A DNA stretch of 64,000 nt from positions 62,001-126,000 of the forward strand of contig CAVPGJ010000002.1 in NCBI GenBank assembly GCA_963704005.1, written 5' to 3'. The stretch comes from AC-32 sp963704005 (GTDB lineage: Bacteria; Actinomycetota; Thermoleophilia; Gaiellales; Gaiellaceae). This document shows positions 17,612 through 27,134 of this stretch, one piece after another. A program made the translations under genes and the position numbers. How positions within the stretch are numbered: position 1 is the stretch's first letter; each line of letters opens with the position of its first letter. The notes under the pieces are model-generated. The model was not told the DNA's origin and searched no databases. It saw only the letters and a program-made list of their open reading frames with translations.

Positions 17612-18858
17612 TCTTGCTCCCCGTCGAAGCGCAGATCCTGGTGGTGCAGGCGGTGTCCGAGCTTCTCGCGTTTGGCCGCCAGGTAGCGGCGGTTCTCGGC
17701 GTTCGGCGGCGTCTCGATCGGAACCTGCTCGGTCACGGTCAGACCATAACCCTCGAGCCCGCTGATCTTCTTCGGGTTGTTGGTCAGGATCCGGATCGTC
17801 GAGAGCCCGAGGTCGGCGAGGATCTGGTTGCCGATCCCCCACTCGCGCGCGTCGGCCGGGAAGCCGAGCTCCAGGTTGGCCTCGACCGTGTCGAGCCCGC
17901 CCTCCTGCAGCTCGTAGGCCTTCAGCTTGTTGAGCAGGCCGATCCCGCGGCCCTCCTGCGCCATGTAGAGCAGCACGCCGCGGTCCTCGCGCGCGATCTG
18001 CTGCAACGCCTGCTCGAGCTGCTCGCCGCAGTCGCAGCGAAGCGAGTGGAAGACGTCGCCGGTCAGGCACTCGGAGTGGACGCGGACGAGGACATCGGCC
18101 ACGCCGTCGACGTCGCCCTTCACGAGCGCGAGGTGGTGCTTGCCGGTCAGCTTCTCGCGGAATGCGATCGCCGTGAAGTCGCCGTACGCGGTGGGGAGCC
18201 GCACGGCAGAGCTGCGCTCGACCAGCTTCTCGGTCCGGCGCCGGTACTCGATGAGGTCGGCAACCGTGATCATCTTCAGGCTGTGGCGCTCGCAGTACTC
18301 GATCAGGTCGGGTACGCGCGCCATCGTCCCGTCGTCCTTCATGATCTCGCAGACGACGCCCGCGGGGTTGAGGCCGGCGAGGCGGGCGAGGTCGACGGCG
18401 GCCTCGGTCTGGCCGGTACGCCGGAGCACGCCGCCGGCCCGCGCGCGCAGTGGGAAGACGTGGCCGGGCTGGACGAGATCCCGCGGCCCCTTGCTCGGGT
18501 CGATCGCGACCTGGATCGTGCGCGAGCGATCGTGCGCCGAGATGCCGGTGCTGATTCCCTCGCGCGCCTCGATCGAGATGGTGAACGCGGTCCCGAAGGG
18601 CGTCTCGTTGTGGTCGGTCATCGGGCGGAGATCGAGCTCCTCGCAGCGTTCCTCGGTCAGGCAGAGGCAGATCAGGCCGCGCCCGTGGGTCGCCATGAAG
18701 GTGATCGCCTCGGGCGTCGCGAACTGCGCCGCGACCGTGAGATCGCCCTCGTTCTCGCGGTCGGCGGCGTCGACCACGACCACGAGCTTGCCCCTGCGGA
18801 CGTCCTCGATCGCCTCCTCGATGGGGGCGAAGGCGGTGACGCGGGGAGTGGTGTCCAT
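17608..18858 (-). CDS. ribBA: bifunctional DHBP synthase / GTP cyclohydrolase II
   Basis: Makes both precursors of riboflavin. The N-terminal half (1-205) is 3,4-dihydroxy-2-butanone-4-phosphate synthase with DRENEGDL and HGRGLICL and a substrate loop STGISAHDR. The C-terminal half is GTP cyclohydrolase II with the zinc ligands in CLTGDVFHSLRCDCG and QEGRGIGL. 416 residues, intact frame, unlike ribE upstream. The first base of the long inverted repeat is 13 bases upstream of the ATG; no strong ribosome site is visible. Confidence 0.97.
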   Translation of the reverse strand: MDTTPRVTAFAPIEEAIEDVRRGKLVVVVDAADRENEGDLTVAAQFATPEAITFMATHGRGLICLCLTEERCEELDLRPMTDHNETPFGTAFTISIEAREGISTGISAHDRSRTIQVAIDPSKGPRDLVQPGHVFPLRARAGGVLRRTGQTEAAVDLARLAGLNPAGVVCEIMKDDGTMARVPDLIEYCERHSLKMITVADLIEYRRRTEKLVERSSAVRLPTAYGDFTAIAFREKLTGKHHLALVKGDVDGVADVLVRVHSECLTGDVFHSLRCDCGEQLEQALQQIAREDRGVLLYMAQEGRGIGLLNKLKAYELQEGGLDTVEANLELGFPADAREWGIGNQILADLGLSTIRILTNNPKKISGLEGYGLTVTEQVPIETPPNAENRRYLAAKREKLGHRLHHQDLRFDGEQE

Positions 18859-18870
18859 CTGGCGGATCGT

Positions 18871-19039
18871 ACTAGTGCCCCTTCAGGTGATGCCGTCTGC
18901 TTCTGGGTCGCGAGCACCAAGCCAGGGCCCGCACTCGCCCGCGGCCAAGGCTGGTTGCCTTGGCAAGGGCGAGGGTGGGTCCTGGCGCCGCGGGATCGCG
19001 GGCCAGAAGCGGGCATGCATTGCCTGGAGGGGCACTGGT
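18871..19039. repeat. 169-bp imperfect inverted repeat between ribE and ribBA
   Basis: Ends ACTAGTGCCCC (18871) and GGGGCACTGGT (to 19039) are inverted copies with one mismatch. Pairing continues inward: CTTCAGG with CCTGGAG, CTTCTGG with CCAGAAG, CCAGG with CCTGG, CTCGCCC with GGGCGAG, and a tip GCCAAGG-CTGGTTG-CCTTGGC. The transcript would fold into one long hairpin filling the whole gap. It could be a MITE-like insertion or a regulatory or terminator structure. It does not match the FMN riboswitch. Confidence 0.75.
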
Positions 19040-19626
19040 CAGCGTTGCGACAGCCGTTCGACGTACTTCGCGAGCACGTCGACCTCGAGGTTGACGGGCG
19101 CTCCGGGGTCAGCGAGCCGAGCGTGGTCACGGCGAGCGTGTGCGGAACCAGCGCGATCTCGACGGTGCCGGCGCCGAGGGCGGCGATCGTCAGCGAGACG
19201 CCGTCGACCGCCAGCGAGCCCTTCTCGGCGCAGTAGCGCAGGAGCTCTTGCGGGACGTCGAGGGTGAGCTGGGCGCCGTCGCCCTCCGGCTCGAGCGAGC
19301 GGACCCGGCCGACGCCGTCGACGTGGCCCTGGACGTAGTGGCCGCCGAGCGGCTCTCCGGCCCGCAGCGCGGGCTCGAGGTTGACCTCGGCGCCCTCGGC
19401 GAGCTCGCCGAGGGTCGTGCGCGCGAGGGTTTCGGGGACGGCGTCGAAGGCGAGCTCGCCGTCCTTCGACCCCGACGGCGGTCAGGCAGCAGCCGGCGAC
19501 TGCGACCGAGTCGCCGACGCTGGTTCCCTCGGCCGTCCCCGGAGCCGCGACCCGCAGCTCGAGCCCGCTGCCGTTCCGGCGCGCCGCCACAACTCTCCCG
19601 CGCTCTCGCACGATCCCTGTGAACAC
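19039..19626 (-). CDS. ribE: riboflavin synthase alpha chain (frame broken twice)
   Basis: Converts two lumazine molecules to riboflavin. The start GTG gives VFTGIVRERGRV, the family N-terminus. CCLTAVG is followed by a shift inside a GGGG run near 19480; the next frame then carries FDAVPETLARTTLGELAEG, GHYVQGHVDGVG and DGVSLTIAALG. A second shift near 19110 restores the first frame for APVNLEVDVLAKYVERL. The two shifts compensate and all family motifs survive, so base errors are more likely than a dead gene. Confidence 0.88.
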   Translation of the reverse strand: MFTGIVRERGRVVAARRNGSGLELRVAAPGTAEGTSVGDSVAVAGCCLTAVGVEGRRARLRRRPRNPRAHDPRRARRGRRGQPRARAAGRRAARRPLRPGPRRRRRPGPLARAGGRRRPAHPRRPARAPALLRREGLAGGRRRLADDRRPRRRHRRDRAGSAHARRDHARLADPGAPVNLEVDVLAKYVERLSQR

Positions 19627-20039
19627 GCCGTGAAGGCTACCCCTGAGCGCTCCGGACGAGCTTCCGACTTGGCACAGATTCGGCACAAGTCCGGCACAGA
19701 CACGCGCGTCCTTCAGGGTTACGATCGCCTCGGGGAGGAGGCCGGGCGAACCGTGATACGTCGAATCGGCGAGTGCCTCCAGCCGAGGGAATCGACAGCG
19801 TTGCCCGCCGGCCGGCCTTCAGCGCCGAGCGCGAGCGCTCAGCGTTCGCGGGCCACCATGTCGAGCGACGGCGGCCCTCCGCCGACGCGAGCACAGTCCG
19901 ACGGCCCGGAAACGTCGGCAAGAAGCGGTCGGCTCAAGGCGGCGACCAGCTCGGTTCGCCCACGAGCTCCTCGTCGGAGAGATGCCGGGCGAGACGCGAG
20001 ATGACGGTGACGAGGCGGCCGTCGGCCGGAGGTGCTGGC
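19627..20039. other. ribD-ribE gap, no clear gene
   Basis: 413 bases between two riboflavin genes that are normally close together. On the minus strand, just past ribD, two adjoining frames read coherently if one base is adjusted near 19945 (LARHLSDEELVGE, then LVAALSRPLLADVSG, stopping near 19850). This may be a small gene or a remnant; I recognise no family. The rest holds the 11-bp repeats near ribE. No riboswitch consensus was found. Confidence 0.4.
19666..19698. repeat. three 11-bp direct repeats upstream of ribE
   Basis: Plus-strand units GACTTGGCACA, GATTCGGCACA and AGTCCGGCACA follow one another with an exact 11-base period. On the minus strand this is TGTGCCNNNNN three times, ending 40 bases before the ribE start. 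The in-phase spacing suits repeated binding of one protein on a single face of the helix; the function is not known. Confidence 0.6.
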
Positions 20040-20984
20040 TCAAGGCTCGCGGAGGTAGGCCGTCAGGAGCACGTCCTGGCCGACCGGCTCGGCCGTCAGG
20101 CGCAGCAGCTCGACCGGCTCCGGCAGCCCTGCGACCGGGCCAGGCCCCTCCCCGGACAGGCGCGGCGCGACGAAGACGAGCAGCTTGTCGACGAGCCCCG
20201 CGGCGAGGAACGACGAGGCCAGCGTCGGCCCGCCCTCCAGCAAGAGCGAGCGCACGCCCTCGCCGGCCAGCGCGGCCAGCTCTCCCTCCAGCGCGCCACT
20301 CCGCAGCTCCAGCTCCGAGCCCTCCGGCAGCGGCCCCTGCCCGAACGCCAGCCGTCGCGGCTGCCGCTCCGCGCCAATGTCGCGCGCGGTCAACGCCGGG
20401 TCGTCCGCGCGCACGGTGCCCATCCCGACCGCGACCGCATCCGACGCGGCGCGCAACTCGTGCACTCGGCGACGGCTTTCCTCGCCGCTGATCCAGCGCG
20501 AGCCCGGCACGGTCACCCGCCCGTCGAGCGTCATCGCGACCTTGTAGGTGACGAACGGGCGGCCCCGCGAGATCCAGACCCGCCAGGCCTCGTTCTGCAC
20601 GCGCGCCTCCCACGAGTCGGCGACTTCGACCTCGACACCCGCTTCCCGCAGCCTCTCGAGCCCGCGGCCGTCGACCTTCGGGTTCGGATCGCCCACGCCC
20701 GCGACGACCCGCGCGACGCCGGCCCCCGCGACGGCGTCCGCGCAGGGAGGCGTCGAACCGTGGTGCGCGCACGGCTCCAACGTCACGAACAGCGTCGCGC
20801 CGCGCGCCTGCTCGCCGGCCGACTCGAGCGCCGCCACCTCCGCGTGCGGCGACCCGCGCCCCGCGTACCAGCCCTCGCCGACGACCTCACCCCCGGAGAC
20901 GACCACCGCACCGACCAGCGGGTGCGTGTGCTCGACTCGGTCCCGCCCGCGCTCCGCCAGCTCGAGCGCCCGCTCGAGGCTCAC
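20040..20984 (-). CDS. ribD: bifunctional pyrimidine deaminase / reductase
   Basis: Second and third steps of riboflavin synthesis after GTP cyclohydrolase II. 314 residues. The deaminase half has HPLVGAVVV, the catalytic HAEVAAL and zinc ligands in PCAHHGSTPPC; the reductase half has PFVTYKVAMTLDGR, RWISG and LLLEGGPTLASSFL. Frame intact. It overlaps the rpe stop by four bases. Confidence 0.96.
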   Translation of the reverse strand: MSLERALELAERGRDRVEHTHPLVGAVVVSGGEVVGEGWYAGRGSPHAEVAALESAGEQARGATLFVTLEPCAHHGSTPPCADAVAGAGVARVVAGVGDPNPKVDGRGLERLREAGVEVEVADSWEARVQNEAWRVWISRGRPFVTYKVAMTLDGRVTVPGSRWISGEESRRRVHELRAASDAVAVGMGTVRADDPALTARDIGAERQPRRLAFGQGPLPEGSELELRSGALEGELAALAGEGVRSLLLEGGPTLASSFLAAGLVDKLLVFVAPRLSGEGPGPVAGLPEPVELLRLTAEPVGQDVLLTAYLREP

Positions 20985-21666
20985 GAAAGCGCCTGCACCA
21001 TTCGCCCGTAGGCCCCCGGTAGATCCTCGCCGCCGAAGATCGCCGTCGCCGCCACGAACAACGTCGCTCCGGCGTCACGCAGCTCGGCGATGTTCTCCGG
21101 GCCGACGCCGCCGTCCACCTGGACCCGCATCGACTCCGGCAGCAGCTCCCGCAGCCGCCGCACGCGCTCGGTCGAGCCGGGGATGAACTCCTGGCCCGAG
21201 TACCCGGGATGGACGCTCATGCAGAGCACGAGATCGACGCCGGCCTCGATGGCGGCGGCGGCCGCCGCCTCGACGCTGCTCTCCGGATTGACCGCGAGCC
21301 CGATCTGCAACTCGTGCTCCCGCGCAAGGGCGACGGCTCCCGGCAAGTCCGAGACGACCTCGAAGTGGACGGTGACGCTGTCGGCGCCGGCCTCCCGGAA
21401 CTGCTCGAAATGCGCGTTCGGGCGCCTCGACCATCAGGTGGCAGTCGAGCACCCCGCCGGCCTCGTGCACCTGCGCCTGCGATCGAGCCGAGCACGACCG
21501 GGCCCATCGTGATCGGCGGGATGAAACGTCCGTCGCCGACGTCGAAGTGGAAGACGCGCGCCTCGGCCCGGAGCAGCGTCTCGACCTGCTCGCCGAGCCG
21601 CGCGAAGTCGGCCGCGTAGAGCGAGGGCTCGACCTCGTACGTCCGTGTCCAATCCGCCCAGCTCAC
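20981..21666 (-). CDS. rpe: ribulose-phosphate 3-epimerase (frame broken twice)
   Basis: Interconverts ribulose-5-P and xylulose-5-P in the pentose phosphate pathway, supplying the ribulose-5-P used by ribBA. Read across frames: VEPSLYAADFARLGEQV and FHFDVGDGRFIPPITMGP; shift near 21480; GGVLDCHLMVEAPE; shift near 21420; FEQFREAGADSVTVHFE, LVLCMSVHPGYSGQEFIP and VDGGVGPENIAELRDAGA. Catalytic Asp residues and the metal-binding His are present. The GTG overlaps the rsmB stop by four bases. Confidence 0.9.
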
Positions 21667-22910
21667 GACGTGGATGGTCGCAGACGGGCGATGAAGAAGC
21701 CCGATGTCCGGTGCCGGTGCGGCAGCGTCAGCAGGAACTCCGGCGCGCGCGGATGCGCGAACTGCGGCCACTCCCCGCCGAGCGGCGTCGACCTCCAGAC
21801 CGCGAGGCATCGACGACGGCCTCGTTCTCCTCGGCGTGCGATCGTGCAGACCGAGTAGAGGATCGACGCCGCCCGGGCCGCACGCGCTCGGCCGCGACTC
21901 GCAGCAGCGCGCGCTGGAGGTCGGGTAGGGGCCGCGCCCGCCAGCGCAGATCGGGCCTGGAGGCGAGGACGCCGAGGCCCGAGCAAGGCGCGTCGACGAG
22001 CACGTGATCGAAGCCGCGCAGCTCGGCCGGGAGCTCGAGCGCATCGGCGTTGACCACGCGGACGTTCGTCGCGCCGAGCCGCGCACAGTTCGCCTCGAGC
22101 TCCCGCGCGCGGCCCGGGTGCTTCTCGACCGCGACCACCTCGCCCGCAAGCTGGGTCGCCTTACCGCCGGGAGCCGCGCAGAGGTCGAGCACGCGCTCGC
22201 CCTCCCGGCGCCGACGCAGAGGCCGGCCAGCTGCGAGCCGCGGCTCTGCGGCCAGATCCGCCCCTCGCGCAGCGCCCCCTCGTCCACGCGCTCGACCTGC
22301 AGCGCGCCCGGGATCTCCGGGTCGGGAGCGCCCTCGACCACTCCGGGCCCTCGCGGATTGAGCCGGACGACGGTCTCGGGCGGCTCGTTCTGGGCGGCGC
22401 ATCAGCTCCAGCGCCTCCTCGCGGCCGAGGTCGCGCCACCACAGTCTCGGCAACCCAATCCGGATACGAGTGCCGGAGCGCCGCCTGCGCGGCGGTCGAG
22501 GAAGGAAGCGCGTCGACGAGATCGCGCAAGCCCGAGGGCGAGCCGCCGCAGGACGGCGTTCGCGAACGACGACCGCGCGCTCCAGCCCGGCGCGCGCGCA
22601 CGAGCTCGACCGACTCGTTGACGGCCGCGTGCACCGCGACCTCCGAGAAGGCGAGCTGGTAGGCGCCGAGCCGCAGCGCCGCGCGCACCGGCGGGTCGAG
22701 CTTCGCGACGGGCCGCCGCCCGAGCGCCTCGATCCCGTGGTCGAGCGTCCGGACGCGCTGGATCGTCCCGTAGGCGAGCCGCTGGGCGAGAGCACGGTCG
22801 CGCGGGTCGAGGCCGCCGCGGCGGCCGGGAAGGCGCGGTCCGCGTAGGCGTCGTGCTTCGAAGACCCGCAGCACGGTCTCGAAGGCGGCCCGCCTTGCGG
22901 GCGACGTCAC
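21663..22910 (-). CDS. rsmB: 16S rRNA (cytosine-C5)-methyltransferase RsmB (multiple frame breaks)
   Basis: N-terminal NusB-like domain (TSPARRAAFETVLRVFEARR, then DRALAQRLAYGTIQRV, AALRLGAYQLAFSEVAVHAA) and C-terminal Nol1/Nop2/Sun SAM domain (VLDLCAAPGGKATQLAG, VNADALELPAELRGFDHVLVDAPCSGLG). The C-terminus HRHRTSGFFIARLR is in yet another frame and its stop overlaps rpe. At least five one-base shifts are needed. DAPCSG contains one catalytic Cys; the second (motif IV, TCS type) falls in a damaged stretch. Confidence 0.88.
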
Positions 22911-23706
22911 CGCAGCCCGCGCAGGAACTCGTCGTAGCCCATCCGCCGCCGCCCTTCCGGCTGCACCTCGACCGGGACGAGCACACCGTCCTCGACCTTC
23001 GCCTTCCAGATCGTCACTGGCCGCCCGTGCAGCTCGGCGCGGGCGCCGATGTGCGGCGACAAGCGCGCGGATCCGGTTCAGCAGCTCCTGCGGCGGCAGG
23101 CTCAGGTCGAGCTCGCGGTCGGCCGGGCCGATCTTCTCCGCGTAGGTCGCGCCCTCGGCCGGCTGCGGCGTGAACGACGGCTCGCGCAGGACCTCCTCCA
23201 GCAGCTCCGCCCCGAGCTCGGCGGCCCGCGCGGAGACGGTGCCGAAGTCGTCCTCGGGTGCGAGCGGAAACGCCTGCTGCGCGGCGATCGGCCCAGCGTC
23301 GAGCTCCGGGCTCGAGCCGGATGATCGTGACGCCGCTCTCCTTGTCGCCGGCCATCAGCGCCCGCTCGATCGGCGCCGCACCGCGCCAGCGCGGGAGCAG
23401 CGACGGGTGGACGTTCAGCCAGAGCGCCCGGTCGAGCACCGCCTCCGGGATCAGCAGGCCGTAGGCGGCGACGACGACCGTGTCCACCTCCGGATCGAAG
23501 CTCGGCCGAGCCGCTCGGGCTGGCGCACCTCGATCCCGAGCCGCTCGGCCGCCTCCTTCGCGGGCGGCGGCGCCGACCTGCCGGCCGCGGCCGCGGGGCC
23601 GGTCGGGCCGGGTGAGCAGGTAGGCAATGTCGTGGCGAGCGCCAGCCGCTCGAGCACGTCGGCGCCGAGCGGCGCCGTCGCGGCGACGGCGAGCCGTGTC
23701 TCAGCG
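22907..23706 (-). CDS. fmt: methionyl-tRNA formyltransferase (multiple frame breaks)
   Basis: Formylates initiator Met-tRNA. N-terminal strand RLAVAATAPLGADVLERLA, then GAPPAKEAAERLGIEV in the next frame, the 10-formyl-THF core VVVAAYGLLIPEAVLD, NVHPSLLPRWRGAAPIERALMAG and GVTIIRLEPG, then after a shift ELDAGPIAAQQAF and a C-terminal domain ending MGYDEFLRGLR. The start is approximate because the first codons fall at a break where the def stop also lies. The stop overlaps the rsmB start. Confidence 0.88.
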
Positions 23707-24274
23707 ACGAGGACCGGCGTGCGGCCGCAGGAGTCGCGAGCGCCTCGCGCCGCGCCTCGGGGGTCGTCCGGTCGATGATCAGCACGCCGTCGAGGTGGTC
23801 GAGCTCGTGCTGGGCGACCCGCGCCGCGAGCCCTCGAGCTCGAGCCGGATCTCGCTTGCCCTCGGGGTCGGTGGCCTCGATCGTCACCCGTTCGTGGCCG
23901 CTCGACCGGGACCACGACGCCCTGCAGCGACAGGCAGCCCTCGTCGTCGGCCTCGCTGCTCGTCGGAGGCTCTCGGCGAGCCGCGGGTTGACGAGCGCCA
24001 GCGGCTGCTGCTTCGGGTCGGGCTGGAAGACGAAGACCCGTCGCAGCACGCCGACCTGCGTCGCGGCGAGGCCGACGCCGTTCGCGTCGTGCAGCAGGTG
24101 CTCCATCCGCTCGATCGAGCTGGCAGGTCGTCGTCGAAGGTCCTCGACGTCGTGCGCCTTCATGCGCAGGACCGGGTCGGGGTACTGGCGGATCTGCGCG
24201 AGCGCGAGCCGCCGCCGCGCCTCGGCCTCGGGGTCGAGCTTCTCTGTCTTGACCTGTCCGGTCTCGTCCGCCAT
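23701..24274 (-). CDS. def: peptide deformylase (multiple frame breaks)
   Basis: Removes the formyl group from new proteins; Fe or Zn enzyme. Starts MADETGQVKTEKLDP, a charged N-terminal extension. Motif 1 GVGLAATQVG is in the first frame, motif 2 EGCLSLQG in another, and motif 3 QHELDHLDG back in the first. All three carry the metal ligands (Cys and two His). The stop is probably the TGA at 23701-23703. Neighbour fmt carries out the opposite reaction, the usual pairing. Confidence 0.88.
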
Positions 24275-24295
24275 CGCCGCTGCATCGTAGTGGCG

Positions 24296-26234
24296 CTAGA
24301 GGGCTCTGCGGATCGACGTCGACGACCGCGGTCAGGCCCGCCCGGCGCATCGCCGGCGCGGCGGCCGCGAGCAGCTGCGCCGCGCGGGCGGCGAGGCGCC
24401 GCGGCTCGTCCGTCTTCGCGACGAGCTGGGCCCGGTGACGGCCGCGCAGGCGGAAGCAGCGGCGCCGGGCCGAGCAGCTCGCCGGCTCCTTCGAGCCCGG
24501 CCCGCAGCTCCTCGAGCAGCGCCGCAGCGTCCTCGCGCTCGGAGCGCCCGGAGACCAGCACGCGGACGAGGTGCCGGAAGGGCGGGTAGCCGAGCTCGCG
24601 GCGGCGCTCGAGCTCGTCGGCGAGGAACCGCCGCACGTCGTGGCGCGCGGCGAGCTCGAGCGGGCGCGCGTCCGGCTGGAACGTCTGGACGATCACGCGC
24701 CCCGGCGCGTCGCGGCCGCTGCGGCCCGGCGAGCTGCGTGACGAGCTGGAAGGTCCGCTCCTCGGCGCGGAAGTCGGGAGCGCCGAGGCCGGTGTCGGCG
24801 TCGACGACCGCGGCGAGCGCGACGCCGGCGAAGTGATGGCCCTTCGCGACCATCTGCGTGCCGAGCAGGACGGCGCGGTCGGCGCTCGCGGAAGCGCCGC
24901 AGCGCGGCGGCGAGCTGCTCCGGGTTGCGCGGCCGTGTCCGCGTCGAGGCGGATCAGCTCCAGCTCCGGCACGCGCGCGGCGAGCTCGCGCTCGAGCCGC
25001 TGCGTGCCGGCGCCGATCCGCGCCAGGTCGGCCGACCGGCAGGCAGGACACTCCTCCGGCGCCGGCTCCGCATGCCCGCAGTGATGGCAGCGCAGCGCTC
25101 CCGTCGCGGTGGAGCACGAGCGCGACGTCGCAGTCGGGACAGCGGAAGGTCGCCCCGCAGGCGCGGCAGTGCAGCGCGGGCGCGACCCCGCGGCGGTTCA
25201 GAAGCAGGATCGCCTTGCCGCCGTTCTCGGCGATCGCGCCGAGCTCCGCCAGCAGCGGCGCCGAGAGCGGATAGCCGGCCTCGCGGCGGAGGTCGACGAT
25301 CCGCACCGGCGGCAGCTTCGCCGCCGAGCCGCTGCGGCGAGCTCGAGCCGCTCGAGCGCGCCCAGCTCTCCGGCCGCGGCGTCGCGCTGCCGTAGAGCGC
25401 GACCGCGCCCTCGAGCGCCGCCCGCTTGGCCGCGACGGTGCGCGCGTCGTAGCGCGGATCGGACTCCTGCTTGTAGGAGGGGTCGTGCTCCTCGTCGACG
25501 CAGATCAGGCCGACGCCGCTGCATCGGCGCGAAGATCGCCGAGCGCGCGCCGACGACGACGCGCGCCTCGCCGCGCGCGATCCGCTCGCGCTCGTCGCGC
25601 CGCTCGGCCTCGCTCAGGCCGGAGTGCAGGATCGCGACCGAGTCGCCGAAGCGCGCCCGGAAGCGGCCGACCGTCTGCGGGGCGAGCGCGATCTCGGGGA
25701 CGAGCACGATCGTCCCGAGGCCCCGCTCGAGCGCCGCGGCCGCCGCCTGGAGGTAGACCTCGGTCTTGCCGCTCCCGGTCGCCCCGTAGAGGAGGAAGTG
25801 GCCGCCGCCGGCCGTCGAGCGCACCCACCACCCGCGCGAGCGCGTCCTCCTGCGCCTCGCTCAGCGCCTCGGGCGCAGCCTCGCCCTCGAGCGACTGCCG
25901 CTCGGCCGGCGGCCCCTGCTCCTTCCGCCGAGCCCGCCGCACCGGCGCCACCAGCTCGAGCGCCCGCGCCGGGGTCGAGCCGTAGTACTCGGCCAGCCAG
26001 AGCGCCAGGTCGACGAGCGGCGGCGGCAGCTCGTGCGACGACCTTCTCCACCGGCAGCGCCACGACTCCCGCCGGCGGCGCGCCGACCACGTCCACGACC
26101 ACCCCGCGCGCCCGCGAGCGGCCGAAGGGCACCGTCACGACCGCGCCCTTGCCGACGCCCTCGGGAAGCTCGTAGGTGAACTCGCGCGCAGCGAGTGCCC
26201 GCGCCGTCACCAGCGGCACCACGGTTCCATACAC
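24296..26234 (-). CDS. priA: primosomal replication protein N' (PriA helicase), multiple frame breaks
   Basis: Replication-restart helicase. N-terminus MYGTVVPLVTARALAAREFTYELP from GTG. Walker A GATGSGKTEVYLQ, VPEIALAPQ, HSGLSEAERRDE and VVGARSAIFAP; after a shift the DEEH box in VDEEHDPSYKQESDPRYDAR; zinc-ribbon cysteines CRACGATFRCPDC; C-terminus VVDVDPQS with TAG after a one-base correction. At least six shifts. About 646 residues when corrected, the family length. Confidence 0.88.
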
Positions 26235-26244
26235 CCCGGTGAGG

Positions 26245-27079
26245 CTAGACGCCGGCCGCGACGAGCACGAAGTTCGTGGCGAAGCCGAGCGTCAGCCCGA
26301 GCAGGAGGCCCCAGGCCGTCACCGTCTTGGAGGTGAACAGCCGGCAGACGTTCAGCAGCTCCATCACGACGTAGAGGATCGAGCCGGCCGCCAGCGTCGA
26401 GGAAGAACACCGAGATCGCCGTCGACGTCCACGCCTGCCCGACGACGGTTCCGAAGAAGGTCGGGAAGCCGCCGATCACGCCCAGCATGGCCAGGAAGCG
26501 CCAGCTCGGCCGCTCGGAGTCGCCGGTCAGCGGCGCGACGATCCCGAAGCCCTCGGTCGCGTTGTGGAGGCCGAAGCCGATCACGAGCACGTAGGCGAGG
26601 CTGAGCTTGCCGAGCGCGGCCGACTGGCCGATCGCGAGGCCCTCGGAGAAGTTGTGCAGGCCGATCCCGGTCGCGATGAAGAGCGCGAGCCAGCGTGCCG
26701 GCGTCAGGCCGACGAACTGCGAGCGCTCGAGCTCGGTCGCGGAGGCCGAGCCCGGCGCCGAGGAAGGCCTTCCGGCGCCGGGCCTTCATCCACGAGTCGT
26801 AGTAGACGAGGCTCAGCAGGCCGAGCGCGAAGCCGCGCGAACGCCAGCGCCGCGAGCCACGAGAAGCGGCTCCAGTCCGAGGCGTGCAGGGCGTCCTCGA
26901 CCGGCTCGATCGCGTCGACGAGCACGTCCCAGAAGAGGAAGATCAGGATCCCGGTGGCGGTCGCGCTCAGGAAGGCCTTGAAGCCCTGGCCGACGTTGTG
27001 CAGCCGCCCCATTGGCAGGCCGATGAAGATCGTCAGGCCGGCGACGGCGCCGAGCAGCAGGATGTGTGCCGGTCGACAC
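26245..27079 (-). CDS. ZIP-family metal permease (frame broken)
   Basis: Membrane transporter for Zn2+, Fe2+ or Mn2+. N-terminal helix ILLLGAVAGLTIFIGLPMG, then LHNVGQGFKAFLSATATGILIFLFWDV. The signature HNATEGFGI and a helix ending TNFVLVAAGV are in other frames, so two or more shifts are needed. Likely start GTG at 27079, nine bases from a DtxR-type operator. The divergent gene encodes a DtxR/MntR regulator, so metal-dependent repression of this transporter is a reasonable inference. Confidence 0.82.
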
Positions 27080-27080
27080 T

Positions 27081-27098
27081 TGTAAGGCTCACCTTACA
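27081..27098. promoter_or_regulatory. DtxR/MntR-type operator palindrome
   Basis: TGTAAGG-CTCA-CCTTACA, a perfect 7-base inverted repeat with a 4-base spacer, in the short gap between the divergent ZIP transporter and the DtxR-family gene. DtxR/IdeR operators have the form TTAGGTTAGSCTAACCTAA; this shares the AGG-CT-(A)CCT core. Its position next to the regulator gene supports control of both genes from one site. Confidence 0.75.
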
Positions 27099-27134
27099 CG
27101 CGTCCCGCGAGAGCCCGCGCGTAGACTCGCGAAC

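Noticed and set aside
18871..19039. Insertion sequence
   Set aside because: Inverted ends are present but there is no transposase frame in 169 bases and no clear target duplication; at most a MITE.
16949..20984. FMN riboswitch in the riboflavin gene cluster
   Set aside because: Looked for the conserved RFN blocks (GGGGTGAAATTCCC-like start, GGATGGGAGA-like end) upstream of ribD, ribE and ribBA on the minus strand; none seen. The structured ribE-ribBA gap has different sequence and shape.
19039..26234. Programmed ribosomal frameshifting
   Set aside because: Breaks are many per gene, differ in direction and lack slippery heptamers followed by conserved structures; consensus errors explain them better.
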